Shown in pieces: positions 1 to 7,991 of a DNA stretch of 36,902 nucleotides; within the stretch, counting starts at the first letter, position 1, and each line of letters begins with the position of its first letter. Under the pieces are notes generated by a model. That model saw nothing but the letters and a program-made list of their open reading frames with translations. It searched no databases and had not been told where the DNA came from. This stretch comes from Burkholderiales bacterium (GTDB lineage: Bacteria; Pseudomonadota; Gammaproteobacteria; Burkholderiales; Burkholderiaceae_C), in assembly GCA_947448105.1 (NCBI GenBank), contig CANFNE010000001.1, positions 1 to 36,902 of the forward strand, in the 5' to 3' direction. The position numbers were made by a program, and so were the translations under genes.

Positions 1-3000
1 CACCAGATCTACCTCCGGCTCAGTCTCAGCTTCTGGTTCAATTTCTGGGTCAGGCTCTGGCTCGATTTCAGGTGCCGCCTCAGGCTCGGGATTTACTTCC
101 GACTCGGGCTTAGCCTCAAGTTCTGGCTCGGGTTCGACCTCGGGCTCTGGCTTAAGCTCAGGCTCGATTTCACGTTCTGCCTCAGGCTCAGGATTTACTT
201 CCGCCTCAAGTTCCGGTTCCGGCTCGACCCCGGGCTCCAGCTCATCCGCTGGCTCGAGCTCGGGCTCAGGTTCGAGATCTACTTCCAGCTCAGGCTCAGG
301 CCCGGCTTCTGGCTCCAACTCAGGTTCAGGCTCAGTTTCTGGTTGGGGATCAATTTCAGGGTCAGCCTCTGACTCCGGATCTGCTTCCGGCATAGGCTCT
401 ACCTCTACCTCTACCTCTACCTCTGGCTCTGGCTCTGGCTCTGGCTCTGGCTCGGGTTCGGTATCTCTTTCCGGTGCAGGTTGGGGTTCTTCATGGTGGG
501 TTCTATCGCCATCGCCATCCTCATCCCCTTCATGGTCGCCGCGTTCATCCCCATCCTCATCCTCATCCTCATCCTCATCATCATCATCGTGCTCATGCCC
601 ATGCTCGTCAGCTTCATGCTCATCCGCGCCCTCACCTTTGGCGGAATTGCCGCCCAAGCCCAGCAACTTGGCTTGACCAGCGCTTAGCGCTTTCTGCCCC
701 AGCGGGGTAATTGCTGCAATCTGTGACGCGTTCAAACTGCTGAGTGCCCGATCAGTCATGTTCGCCACCTGGGCGCCTAGGGCCGCCACTTGGCTTACCG
801 ATAAAGCATCGACTTGTAGTGCAGACAAAGCCCCCACTGCGGACTTTGACAGGCCGGCTATGTCGTTCCCGATGAACCCAACCTGCGCTGGACTCAATGC
901 GCCGATTTGATCGCTTGTCAGCCCGCCTACTTGCGTGACGGAAAGCGCCACGAGAGCGGATTGGGAAAGCCCAGACACATCGCTTCCAAGGCAAGCCACT
1001 TGGGATGCGCTCAAGGCGCTCGCCTGTTCGCTCGTCAGGCCGCCTATCTGCGAGGCCGTTAAAGCACCGATCGCCGACGATGACAATCCCGCGATATCCG
1101 TCCCCAAGGCACCCAATTGGGCTGCGCTCAAGGTGCCAATTTGGCCGGAACCCAGGCCACCGATTTGCGCCGCGGTTAACGACGCCAATTGCGCGTTCGA
1201 CAGCGTTGAGATGGCGGCACCCGCAATCTGTGACGCGTTCAAACTGGCCAAGGCTTGCGCGCTCAACGCCGCAAGGCCCGCGCCCATTGCCGTGACCTGA
1301 CTGGCGGACAAGCCGTCAACTTGCGTTGCGCTGAATGCGCTAAGGGCGGATTGGGGCAAGCCGGAGATGTCACTTCCCAGGTAGCCTATTTGCGCGGCGC
1401 TGAGTGTGGCGATTTGGCCAGCGGTCACGGCGCCGAGCTGCGCGGCGGTCAAGGCGCCCAGTTGCTGACTTCCCATTGAAGAAAGAGAGGCCGCTGCGAC
1501 CTGCAGGGAGTCCAAGCTGGCCAAGGCCAGCGTACTCAACTCCGCAACACCATCGCCCAAAGCCGCAATTTGATTGACCGACATCGCATCCACCTGCAAC
1601 GCAGTCAATGCGCCAATCGCTGACTGCGACAGTCCAGAAACATCGGTGCCAAGGTAGCCTATTTGGGCTGCAGTCAAGGTGCCAATCTGGTTGGAATTCA
1701 CACCACCCAATTGCAGCGCAGTTAACGACGCCAGTTGCGCGCTCGACAGCGTTGAGATGGAGGCGCCTGCAATCTGTGTGGCGCTCAAGCTTGCCAAGGC
1801 TTGCGCGTTGAAGCTCGCGACCCCCGCGCCCAAGGCGGTCAGCTGGCTGGCTGACAGGCCGTCCACTTGAAGCGCAGTCAAGGCGCCCAGTGCGAAAGGG
1901 GACAGGGCGGAAATGTCGGAGCCCAGGTATCCGACCTGCGACGATGTCAAAGTACTGATCTGACTAGACGTCACCGCTGCGAGTTGCGCAACCGTCAACG
2001 CACCGAGTTGCTGGCTGTTAAGCGCTGAGAGCGAAGCCGCAGCGATCTGCAAAGCATCCAAACTGGCCAAGGCCGGCGTCGCCATCGCGGCCACGCCCGG
2101 TCCCAAAGCGGCGATCTGTGCGACCGACATCGCATCCACTTGTAATGCGGTCAATGCGCCAATGGCTGACTGCGACAGTCCAGAAATATCGGTGCCAAGG
2201 TAGCCTATTTGGGCTGCACTCAGTGCACCCATCTGGTTGGATGTCAGTGCGCCGATTTGCGTAGCGTTCAAGGCCTGAAACGCCGCCTGCGATAACCCCG
2301 AAATATCTGTTCCAAGGCAGCCCACTTGTGCAGCGCTCAGCGCGCTGACCTGCTCCGTGCCCAAGCCACCCAACTGCGTCGAGGTCAATGCACCCAGTGC
2401 TGCCGCAGAAAGCCCAGAAATATCCGTGCCCAGGTAGCCGAGCTGCGATGCGTTCAAAGCGCCGATCTGGCTGGAAGATATCCCGCCAACTTGCGTGGAC
2501 GTCAATGCACCCAGGGCTGACTCGGACAGGCCGGCGATATCCGTGCCCAGATAACCGACCTGCGCCGCATTCAAGGTTCCAATCTGGCTCGAAGTAACTC
2601 CACCCAGTTGCACTGCAGTCAAAGCGCTGAGCTGCGCGCTCGCCAAGGACGAAAGCGAAGCGCCCGCAATCTGCACAGCATCCAGACTGGCCAGGGCGGG
2701 CGAACTCAGGTCGGCAATATGTACGCCTAAGGCGTTGACTTGCCCAGCCGACAGCGTATCAACCTGAAGGGCAGTAACCGCGGCAAGCTGCGTTGAAGTC
2801 AAGGCGCCAAGCTGCTGGTCCGTCAGGTAAGAGAAATGGACGACTGCGCTGAGCGCCGCTGCAGATACGCCAGAGATATCGGTGCCAATGGAATGCAGCT
2901 GCGACTCGGACAAGGTGTTGAGCTGGGCGCCAGACACATCGTGCAGCTGAAGGGCACTGAAGGTGGCCAACTGGTCACCAGTGAGTTTGCCAAATTCAGC

Positions 3001-3195
3001 CAGGGGAATCGCCGACACCTGGGCCTGGGATAAGGCATCCACATGAAGCAGCCAGCTTGCGTCGTAGGCGGCTTCTTCCTGATGTCCCGGGCTCGGTTGA
3101 CTATCGCCCCTTTTGGCACCGCCCACGATGCCTTCCAAGTCGTCTAGCGATAGTTCACGGAAACTGCCAGCGGGTGGATCTTGTGGGCGAGGCAC
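1..3195 (-). CDS. Giant double-glycine-leader repeat protein with glutamate-rich tail (3' end outside window)
   Basis: An open frame without stops runs from the GTG at 3195 to the window edge (1065 codons). An in-frame TGA at 3259-3261 limits it upstream, and AGGA seven bases before the GTG supports the start. Residues 15-26 read LSLDDLEGIVGG, matching the double-glycine leader pattern (L-12, acidic -8, L-7, I-4, G-2, G-1), so processing and export by a C39-peptidase ABC transporter is expected; no such transporter is in the window. Residues about 53-849 are degenerate octapeptides of the form S/T-x-x-Q-I/V/L-x-x-L, alternating with G-T-D-I-S-G-L-S variants. Residues 850-905 are rich in Asp, Glu, His and Gly. 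From 906 onward nearly every second residue is Glu (61 of 160 by my count), mostly as E-P and E-V. I see no RTX nonapeptides or catalytic motif. The C-terminus is missing. It is probably a secreted or surface fibrous protein; the function is unknown. Confidence 0.85.
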   Translation of the reverse strand, partial: MPRPQDPPAGSFRELSLDDLEGIVGGAKRGDSQPSPGHQEEAAYDASWLLHVDALSQAQVSAIPLAEFGKLTGDQLATFSALQLHDVSGAQLNTLSESQLHSIGTDISGVSAAALSAVVHFSYLTDQQLGALTSTQLAAVTALQVDTLSAGQVNALGVHIADLSSPALASLDAVQIAGASLSSLASAQLSALTAVQLGGVTSSQIGTLNAAQVGYLGTDIAGLSESALGALTSTQVGGISSSQIGALNASQLGYLGTDISGLSAAALGALTSTQLGGLGTEQVSALSAAQVGCLGTDISGLSQAAFQALNATQIGALTSNQMGALSAAQIGYLGTDISGLSQSAIGALTALQVDAMSVAQIAALGPGVAAMATPALASLDALQIAAASLSALNSQQLGALTVAQLAAVTSSQISTLTSSQVGYLGSDISALSPFALGALTALQVDGLSASQLTALGAGVASFNAQALASLSATQIAGASISTLSSAQLASLTALQLGGVNSNQIGTLTAAQIGYLGTDVSGLSQSAIGALTALQVDAMSVNQIAALGDGVAELSTLALASLDSLQVAAASLSSMGSQQLGALTAAQLGAVTAGQIATLSAAQIGYLGSDISGLPQSALSAFSATQVDGLSASQVTAMGAGLAALSAQALASLNASQIAGAAISTLSNAQLASLTAAQIGGLGSGQIGTLSAAQLGALGTDIAGLSSSAIGALTASQIGGLTSEQASALSASQVACLGSDVSGLSQSALVALSVTQVGGLTSDQIGALSPAQVGFIGNDIAGLSKSAVGALSALQVDALSVSQVAALGAQVANMTDRALSSLNASQIAAITPLGQKALSAGQAKLLGLGGNSAKGEGADEHEADEHGHEHDDDDEDEDEDEDGDERGDHEGDEDGDGDRTHHEEPQPAPERDTEPEPEPEPEPEPEVEVEVEVEPMPEADPESEADPEIDPQPETEPEPELEPEAGPEPELEVDLEPEPELEPADELEPGVEPEPELEAEVNPEPEAEREIEPELKPEPEVEPEPELEAKPESEVNPEPEAAPEIEPEPDPEIEPEAETEPEVDLV
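397..450 (-). repeat. Hexanucleotide microsatellite within the acidic tail
   Basis: On the plus strand there are four tandem CTCTAC units (397-420) followed directly by five CTCTGG units (421-450). They encode Val-Glu and Pro-Glu dipeptides on the minus strand. The unit length keeps the frame, so slippage would change tail length without breaking the protein. A similar tract (four ATCCTC, then four ATC) lies at 553-588. Confidence 0.8.
649..3039 (-). repeat. Octapeptide repeat domain with 546-bp higher-order repeat
   Basis: The coding sequence is built of 24-base units encoding S/T-x-x-Q-I/V/L-x-x-L, with shorter G-x-D-I-x-x-L units interspersed. Within it the stretch near 1177-1722 matches 1723-2268 closely at an offset of exactly 546 bases (182 codons). 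For example, segments starting at 1198, 1480, 1585 and 1621 recur at 1744, 2026, 2131 and 2167. This indicates internal duplication that kept the reading frame. Confidence 0.85.
3117..3195 (-). other. Double-glycine leader peptide (residues 1-26)
   Basis: The first 26 codons of the giant protein end in Gly-Gly followed by Ala-Lys. Leu at -12, Ser at -11, Asp at -8, Leu at -7, Ile at -4 and Gly at -2/-1 fit the bacteriocin-type leader recognised by C39 peptidase domains. Such leaders usually sit on small peptides, so finding one on a protein of over 1000 residues is uncommon. Cleavage after residue 26 is inference. Confidence 0.75.
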
Positions 3196-3281
3196 GGCAC
3201 TGTCCTGGCTACAGACGAATAAACAAGCAGCGGTGTGGGCGTGCAGGAGGTAGCATATTCAAGATATATTGATTATGATAA

Positions 3282-3311
3282 ATTTTATTGCAAAATACAC
3301 CATAAACGCAA
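3282..3311 (-). promoter_or_regulatory. Possible sigma-70 promoter for the giant repeat protein
   Basis: The AT-rich gap 3196-3402 contains, on the minus strand, TTGCGT (3311-3306) and TAAAAT (3287-3282) separated by 18 bases, about 85 bases before the GTG start. The region is AT-rich enough for chance matches. Co-transcription from the ATP-grasp gene upstream is an alternative. The rest of this gap shows no other feature. Confidence 0.35.
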
Positions 3312-3402
3312 AATTCGATCAAACTTTGGGCGGAAACTCTATTTTTTAGCTTTGATTCACAGAATGGCCCAGCACGCCTGAGCCCTGCATGCCCGCCCCT
3401 GC

Positions 3403-4404
3403 TTACTCAAGCTTGACCCACGAATTGTCATTAATACCGGCTACCGTTAGCAACAGCACGCTTGATAACACAGGAGCGTATACGGGGTCTTCCTGTTTAT
3501 TATTTACCATATTGGGATAGGTATTAAATTCAAGAACACGGACACAGTCGTCCGTACAGGGAAGACCATCGGCTCCAATCAGTATGAATCGAAACAAGGA
3601 AGACTGCTGCCTTGCTTTTTCAAAGACTGGCGAAATCGCCTTGGTGGCCTCAATAATTTTATTGAAAAAATAGCCGTATTGGGGTAAATCAGACAAAGGG
3701 TATGAGTCCTTCACCACGTCCGGTCCGTTGTGCTGAACCTGTACCTTGTAGTCAATTGAATCGGCATCGTACTTAGGACCATGCACAATCGCCACACCCT
3801 TGCGTTGAATGTAAATACATTTATTGTATATAAGAATATAGTATCTTAATACCATTTTCCTTTCATCAAAAAGCATTAGGTTGGATACAGCCTCTTGAAT
3901 AATATAATTTTTTGGAAGTTCAAATTCTGGCAGTTGCTTGCTGCGTATGCAACTGACCCCTTCGCCCCGGGTTCCAACACTGTTTTTGACAAATAAAACC
4001 CTGTCGCTTTCCCCGTAGGCCAGCGCCTCTTCCGTGGAAAAATGGGTAACAGGAATATGGCTCTTAATATTTTTCTCTTGAAAAGACTGCGCCAATTTCA
4101 GCTTATTTCCCAAATAGTTGGTGTGTTTTCGCTCAAGAATATTTATCGATACCGGCGTAAAGTGCTCGGGCTCGTCTTCCATAGCCTGCCCTGCTCCGGC
4201 ATAGGTGTCAAACCAAGAAAAAGTGGTTTTTCTGATCTGTTCTTGGCAAACATACTGAATCGCCGGACTCTGGGTGTCGATAAATTGCTCCGCAATATGA
4301 ATGGCGCGCTCTACTATGTTGGCCACCCGGTTAGAGTGAACTTTCCAGCCTCGCTGGTGAACATAGACATACTTGTATTTTCGATTCGCAACCACCGCAT
4401 TCAT
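3403..4404 (-). CDS. Tubulin-tyrosine-ligase-like ATP-grasp ligase
   Basis: This 333-residue protein has the hallmarks of an ATP-grasp ligase related to tubulin-tyrosine ligase. These are a lysine and glycine-rich loop, FVKNSVGTRGEGV (residues 138-150); the hinge YIIQEAV (167-173); ERKMVLRYYIL (181-191), like the RKFDLRxYVL segment of TTL; and the metal-binding LEFNTYPNM (291-299, Glu292 and Asn294). The family activates a carboxylate as acyl phosphate and joins it to an amine, usually on a peptide. The ATG at 4404 is chosen because AGGAG lies eight bases upstream; an in-frame ATG at 4425 precedes that site. The gene is clearly richer in A+T than its neighbours, suggesting acquisition. It lies 207 bases upstream of the giant leader protein on the same strand, which makes that protein's glutamate-rich tail an attractive substrate (inference). 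A role in peptidoglycan or cofactor synthesis cannot be excluded. Confidence 0.8.
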   Translation of the reverse strand: MNAVVANRKYKYVYVHQRGWKVHSNRVANIVERAIHIAEQFIDTQSPAIQYVCQEQIRKTTFSWFDTYAGAGQAMEDEPEHFTPVSINILERKHTNYLGNKLKLAQSFQEKNIKSHIPVTHFSTEEALAYGESDRVLFVKNSVGTRGEGVSCIRSKQLPEFELPKNYIIQEAVSNLMLFDERKMVLRYYILIYNKCIYIQRKGVAIVHGPKYDADSIDYKVQVQHNGPDVVKDSYPLSDLPQYGYFFNKIIEATKAISPVFEKARQQSSLFRFILIGADGLPCTDDCVRVLEFNTYPNMVNNKQEDPVYAPVLSSVLLLTVAGINDNSWVKLE

Positions 4405-4535
4405 TGAAAATTCTCCTAGGCGCATATTGATGCCTGTTCACTAGCGCTACACGCCCGCCACCGGGTGGGGCAGGTGTCGTCGCGCTGATTTCACCATGAA
4501 TTTGTCGAAGCTGTAGTTTTAAGTGACTAACACAC

Positions 4536-4563
4536 TTGTAGGCCTGTAAAATCAAAATATTAT
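4536..4563 (+). promoter_or_regulatory. Candidate sigma-70 promoter of the fecR-cyclase operon
   Basis: TTGTAG (4536-4541) and TATTAT (4558-4563) are separated by 16 bases and lie just upstream of the FecR-domain gene, in the divergent gap 4405-4583. Assignment is by eye only. Confidence 0.4.
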
Positions 4564-4583
4564 CAAGATCGAAGGCTGCCACC

Positions 4584-5717
4584 ATGACGCTTAACCATCG
4601 GTACATCGCCTGCTTGCGGCACCTGCTGCCCCTCCTGCTCTGCGCCGCTGCGCTGTGTTCTGGACAAGCCGCCTGGGCCATCGCCGGCACTGTCCAAGTG
4701 CTGATTGGCACTGCACGCATCACACAGAACACCGGCCAAGACCGCCCCGCGCTGCGCGGTGACAACCTGTATGAAGGCGACACGGTGAGTACCCCCGCAA
4801 ACTCCAATGTTCAGATTCGCATGATTGACGACGCCATCATCTGGGTACGGCCAGACTCGCGCTTCAAAATCGAGCGATACCAGTCGAACCAACACGGCGC
4901 GGCCAAAAACGAGGCGGCGTTGCGCCTGATCAGCGGCACCATGCGCCAGGTCACCGGTGCCATTGGCAAGGCTGCGCCCGCAGACTACAAACTCAGCACG
5001 CCCAATGCCACCATTGGGATTCGCGGCACCGAGTTCGACGCCTCTTACCTTTCGCCCCAAGCCGCCGCGCAGGCCAACACCGCGCCTGGCACGTACAACC
5101 GGGTTTATGTCGGCAGCACCGTGCTTGAAGGCCCGGCAGGCCAGGTCACCTTAAACAAAGATGAGGCCGGCTTCATGGGCCTGGCCAGTAGCGACAAACC
5201 ACAAGTGCTGCCACGCATTCCTGCCTTCATGACGGCCGCCGCAGCCGCGCCGCGCGCTGACGCCAGCCCGCAAAAGCCCAAGTCGCTGCTCATTTCTGTG
5301 CGCTACGGCGAGGGTGATGCCGATGGATCAACGTCCATCAGCAGCCGCGACAGCAACACCGAGCAACGGGTGCAGGCCGTCGAAGGTGAGCCCGCATCCA
5401 TCGCCATGGCCGACGGGCCGGGAGCTCGGGCAGGTCAAACGGGGGCACGCCCAGTCAACCAAAGCGTGCTGGAGTTGCTGGTCAAGGTAAACGGCAACAA
5501 CGCCTTGGTGCAGTTTTTCTCCCAAACGAAAAGTGGGAGTTCGTCCGCCAACCAGGCCAACCGGGTAGCCACCAGCCTGAACATTCCCCTGGGCGTGTGG
5601 ACCGAGGTCAGTGGGCGCGGCCCGTGGAGCGTCCCGTCGAACAGCACCATCAGTTCGAGCAGCGCACGCGGCGACAGCAACCGCGTATCCATCAAGATAG
5701 AAGAGATCAGCCGCTAG
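4584..5717 (+). CDS. Secreted FecR-domain protein
   Basis: This 377-residue protein has an N-terminal signal peptide (hydrophobic stretch about residues 12-32, ending Ala-Trp-Ala). A FecR domain follows at about 35-150, with the characteristic GDNLYEGDTVST, IRMIDDAIIWVRPDSRFKIE and NATIGIRGTEF segments. In this family the domain is a periplasmic beta-rich sensor or ligand-binding module. Residues about 235-377 form a second region rich in Ser, Gly and Asn; its beginning (QRVQAVEGEPASI) recalls a domain I associate with secretin-type proteins, but this is weak. The start is supported by GAAGG upstream. The cyclase gene begins ten bases after the stop, so the two are probably co-transcribed. 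FecR-domain proteins often stand next to CHASE2 cyclases, which suggests extracytoplasmic signal input. The TonB/anti-sigma context of classical FecR is absent. Confidence 0.85.
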   Translation: MTLNHRYIACLRHLLPLLLCAAALCSGQAAWAIAGTVQVLIGTARITQNTGQDRPALRGDNLYEGDTVSTPANSNVQIRMIDDAIIWVRPDSRFKIERYQSNQHGAAKNEAALRLISGTMRQVTGAIGKAAPADYKLSTPNATIGIRGTEFDASYLSPQAAAQANTAPGTYNRVYVGSTVLEGPAGQVTLNKDEAGFMGLASSDKPQVLPRIPAFMTAAAAAPRADASPQKPKSLLISVRYGEGDADGSTSISSRDSNTEQRVQAVEGEPASIAMADGPGARAGQTGARPVNQSVLELLVKVNGNNALVQFFSQTKSGSSSANQANRVATSLNIPLGVWTEVSGRGPWSVPSNSTISSSSARGDSNRVSIKIEEISR

Positions 5718-5727
5718 GCCAGCCGCG

Positions 5728-7947
5728 ATGCGCAAACACAGCCTGCGGGTGCTGGTCGGGATGGTGCTGGTGGCGCTGTTTGCCGGCCATGTTGCGGCCC
5801 TTTGGCGCCTGCCCTTGTTACCCCGCATTGAGGCCTTGCTGTACGACGCGCGGGTGCGCGCTGTGGCGCCCCGCACGCATGATGACCGCATCGTGGTGGT
5901 CGACATTGACGAAAAGAGCCTGCGTGAAAAAGACCAGGGCGGCGAGGGCCGCTGGCCCTGGCGGCGCGACCGCCTTGCGCAATTGGTGGGCGACTTGTTC
6001 CAAAAATACGGCGTGTCTTTGGTGGCACTGGACATGGTGCTATCTGAAAAGGACGCATCCTCTGGCCTGGAGGTGCTCGAAAAACTGGCGCAGCACGAAC
6101 TCAAGGACGTTCCCGGCTTTGCCGCGCAGCTTGCGCACCTGCGGCCTCAACTGGCATTCGACCATGTATTCGCACAGGCTATGCAAACCGGCCCAGTGGT
6201 GCTGGGTTACGCCTTTCACAACGACACACCTGCCAGCGCCACCGCCCTGCCCCCGGGGCTGGACGCCGCCGACTGGGGTCTAAAGCAGGTGCAGGCACAG
6301 TCCTACCCCGGCTACTCGGGCTTGCTACCCGAGCTTGCTACGCATGCGGCAGCGGCGGGCCACCTGAACCCCTTGCGGGACGCCGATGGCGTGACCCGGC
6401 GCGTGCCCCTGCTGATTGAGCACCAAGGGCGCTATTACCCGGCGCTTTCGGTGGCGGTGGTACAAGCCTTGACGGGAGTACCCACGGTCGGCGCCATGGT
6501 TTCCGACTATGGCCAAGCCACAGGGCGGATTGAAGCCATCGACGTCGGGGGCATCAACGTGCCGGTAGACAAGGCGCTTAATGCGCTGGTGCCGTTTCGG
6601 GGTGGCGCCCACAGCTTTACCTACGTCTCTGCGGTGGACGTGCTGCAAGGACGGGTGCCTGCAGCGCAGTTGAAAGACCGCATGGTGCTCATCGGCACCT
6701 CGGCCGCCGGTCTTTCCGATTTGGTCACCACGCCCACGGGGGTGAGTTTTCCTGGCGTAGAGGTGCACGCCAATCTGATTACCGCCATGCTCGACGGACG
6801 CGTAGTGCACGAGCCCGCCTACGCCCAAGGTGCGGAGATGCTCGGGGTATTGGTATTCGGTTTGCTGATGGTGGCCGCGGGCGTCTACCTGCGGCCGGCC
6901 CACGTAATCGCCGTCATGGTGACGGCGCTGGCTGCGTCGCTTGCGCTGAACCTGGGCCTCTTGATGGGACAGCAACTCATGCTCCCGATGGCCGCGCCCT
7001 TGTCCTGCTTGCTCGTGGTGTTTGGGTTTCAGATGGCCTATGGGTTTTTCATTGAAGCGCGCGGCAAGCGGCAGATTTCGGAGCTGTTTGCCAACTACGT
7101 TCCGCCTGAGCTGGTGCAAATCATGGCCCAAGACCCGGAGGCTTTCACCATGGCGCCGGTGGAACGCGAACTGACGGTGCTGTTCGCCGACGTGCGGGAT
7201 TTCACCTCGATCTCTGAGCATTTGAGCCCCGAGGCGCTGTCTGAACTGATCAACGCCTACCTCACCGCGATGAGCGAGGTGATACGCGACGGCCACCAGG
7301 GCACGCTGGACAAATACATCGGCGACGCCGTCATGGCTTTTTGGGGTGCGCCGGTGCCCAACGCGCGTCATGCCCAGGACGCGGTGCGCGCCGCCCTGGC
7401 CATGCAGCGCGCTGCACAGACCTTAAACCAGGAGTTCCTGCGCAAGGGATGGCCGCAACTGAGCATCGGTGTAGGCCTGAACACCGGGCCTATGCGGGTA
7501 GGCGACATGGGCTCCAAAATCCGCCGCGCCTACACCGTCATGGGCGACTCGGTCAACCTGGGCGCCCGTCTGGAAGGCCTGACCAAGGTCTATGGCGTGG
7601 ACATCCTGATCGGCGAAAACACGCGCGCCCTGCTTCCGGCTTGGACCTGCCGCGAAGTGGACCGGGTACGCGTCAAAGGCAAAGACCGATCCGTCGCCAT
7701 TTTCGAGCCCTTGGGTTTGTCGTCTGAACTTTCGCCCGCGCTTCTGGACGAAATGGCCCAATGGGATGCGGCGCTGGCCGCCTACCGCCAGTGCGACTGG
7801 CCGCAAGCAGCGCAGCGGCTTGACACACTGCGCAGCGCCCATCCCACGCGTGGTCTGTACACGCTGTTTGCGCACCGCGTGGCGCAGTACCAACACACGC
7901 CGCCTGCTGATGGCTGGGACGGGGCTACCAAATTCGACGTGAAGTAA
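5728..7947 (+). CDS. CHASE2-domain class III adenylate cyclase
   Basis: This 739-residue membrane protein starts with one transmembrane segment (about 8-25). An extracytoplasmic CHASE2 sensor domain (about 30-345) includes IVVVDIDEKSL. Two or three membrane helices follow (about 370-445), then a cytoplasmic class III cyclase domain (about 475-660). Metal-binding aspartates are visible in LFADVRDFTS (Asp488) and GDAVMAFWG (Asp533). The adenine-selecting Lys is in LDKYIGD (Lys529), with Thr603 in YTVMGD, and the transition-state Asn610 and Arg614 are in VNLGARLEG. Lys plus Thr is typical of bacterial adenylate rather than guanylate cyclases, so cAMP is the likely product. It sits ten bases downstream of the FecR-domain gene. 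The C-terminal 75 residues are helical and lack a recognised domain. Confidence 0.92.
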   Translation: MRKHSLRVLVGMVLVALFAGHVAALWRLPLLPRIEALLYDARVRAVAPRTHDDRIVVVDIDEKSLREKDQGGEGRWPWRRDRLAQLVGDLFQKYGVSLVALDMVLSEKDASSGLEVLEKLAQHELKDVPGFAAQLAHLRPQLAFDHVFAQAMQTGPVVLGYAFHNDTPASATALPPGLDAADWGLKQVQAQSYPGYSGLLPELATHAAAAGHLNPLRDADGVTRRVPLLIEHQGRYYPALSVAVVQALTGVPTVGAMVSDYGQATGRIEAIDVGGINVPVDKALNALVPFRGGAHSFTYVSAVDVLQGRVPAAQLKDRMVLIGTSAAGLSDLVTTPTGVSFPGVEVHANLITAMLDGRVVHEPAYAQGAEMLGVLVFGLLMVAAGVYLRPAHVIAVMVTALAASLALNLGLLMGQQLMLPMAAPLSCLLVVFGFQMAYGFFIEARGKRQISELFANYVPPELVQIMAQDPEAFTMAPVERELTVLFADVRDFTSISEHLSPEALSELINAYLTAMSEVIRDGHQGTLDKYIGDAVMAFWGAPVPNARHAQDAVRAALAMQRAAQTLNQEFLRKGWPQLSIGVGLNTGPMRVGDMGSKIRRAYTVMGDSVNLGARLEGLTKVYGVDILIGENTRALLPAWTCREVDRVRVKGKDRSVAIFEPLGLSSELSPALLDEMAQWDAALAAYRQCDWPQAAQRLDTLRSAHPTRGLYTLFAHRVAQYQHTPPADGWDGATKFDVK

Positions 7948-7953
7948 GGCGCC

Positions 7954-7981
7954 CCAGCGCCCGCGGCGCCCGCGGCGCTGG
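7954..7981. terminator. GC-rich hairpin between convergent cyclase and ntrC genes
   Basis: CCAGCGCC (7954-7961) pairs perfectly with GGCGCTGG (7974-7981) across a 12-base loop, between the converging stop codons. There is no T-run, so a terminator role is plausible but unproven. Confidence 0.4.
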
Positions 7982-7991
7982 AGCCTGCAGG

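Noticed and set aside
1..450. CRISPR-like array or intergenic satellite
   Set aside because: The repeats are short, degenerate and in-frame with Glu-Pro coding; there are no equal-length spacers.
474..2597. Many short open frames on both strands inside the repeat region
   Set aside because: They are out-of-frame readings of the repetitive coding sequence; only the minus-strand frame with codon ends at multiples of three is continuous over 1065 codons.
649..3039. TALE-like or RTX repeats
   Set aside because: The L-T-x-x-Q-V resemblance to TALE repeats is limited to a few residues, with no 33-35 residue period or variable di-residues; no GGxGxDxxx nonapeptides are present.
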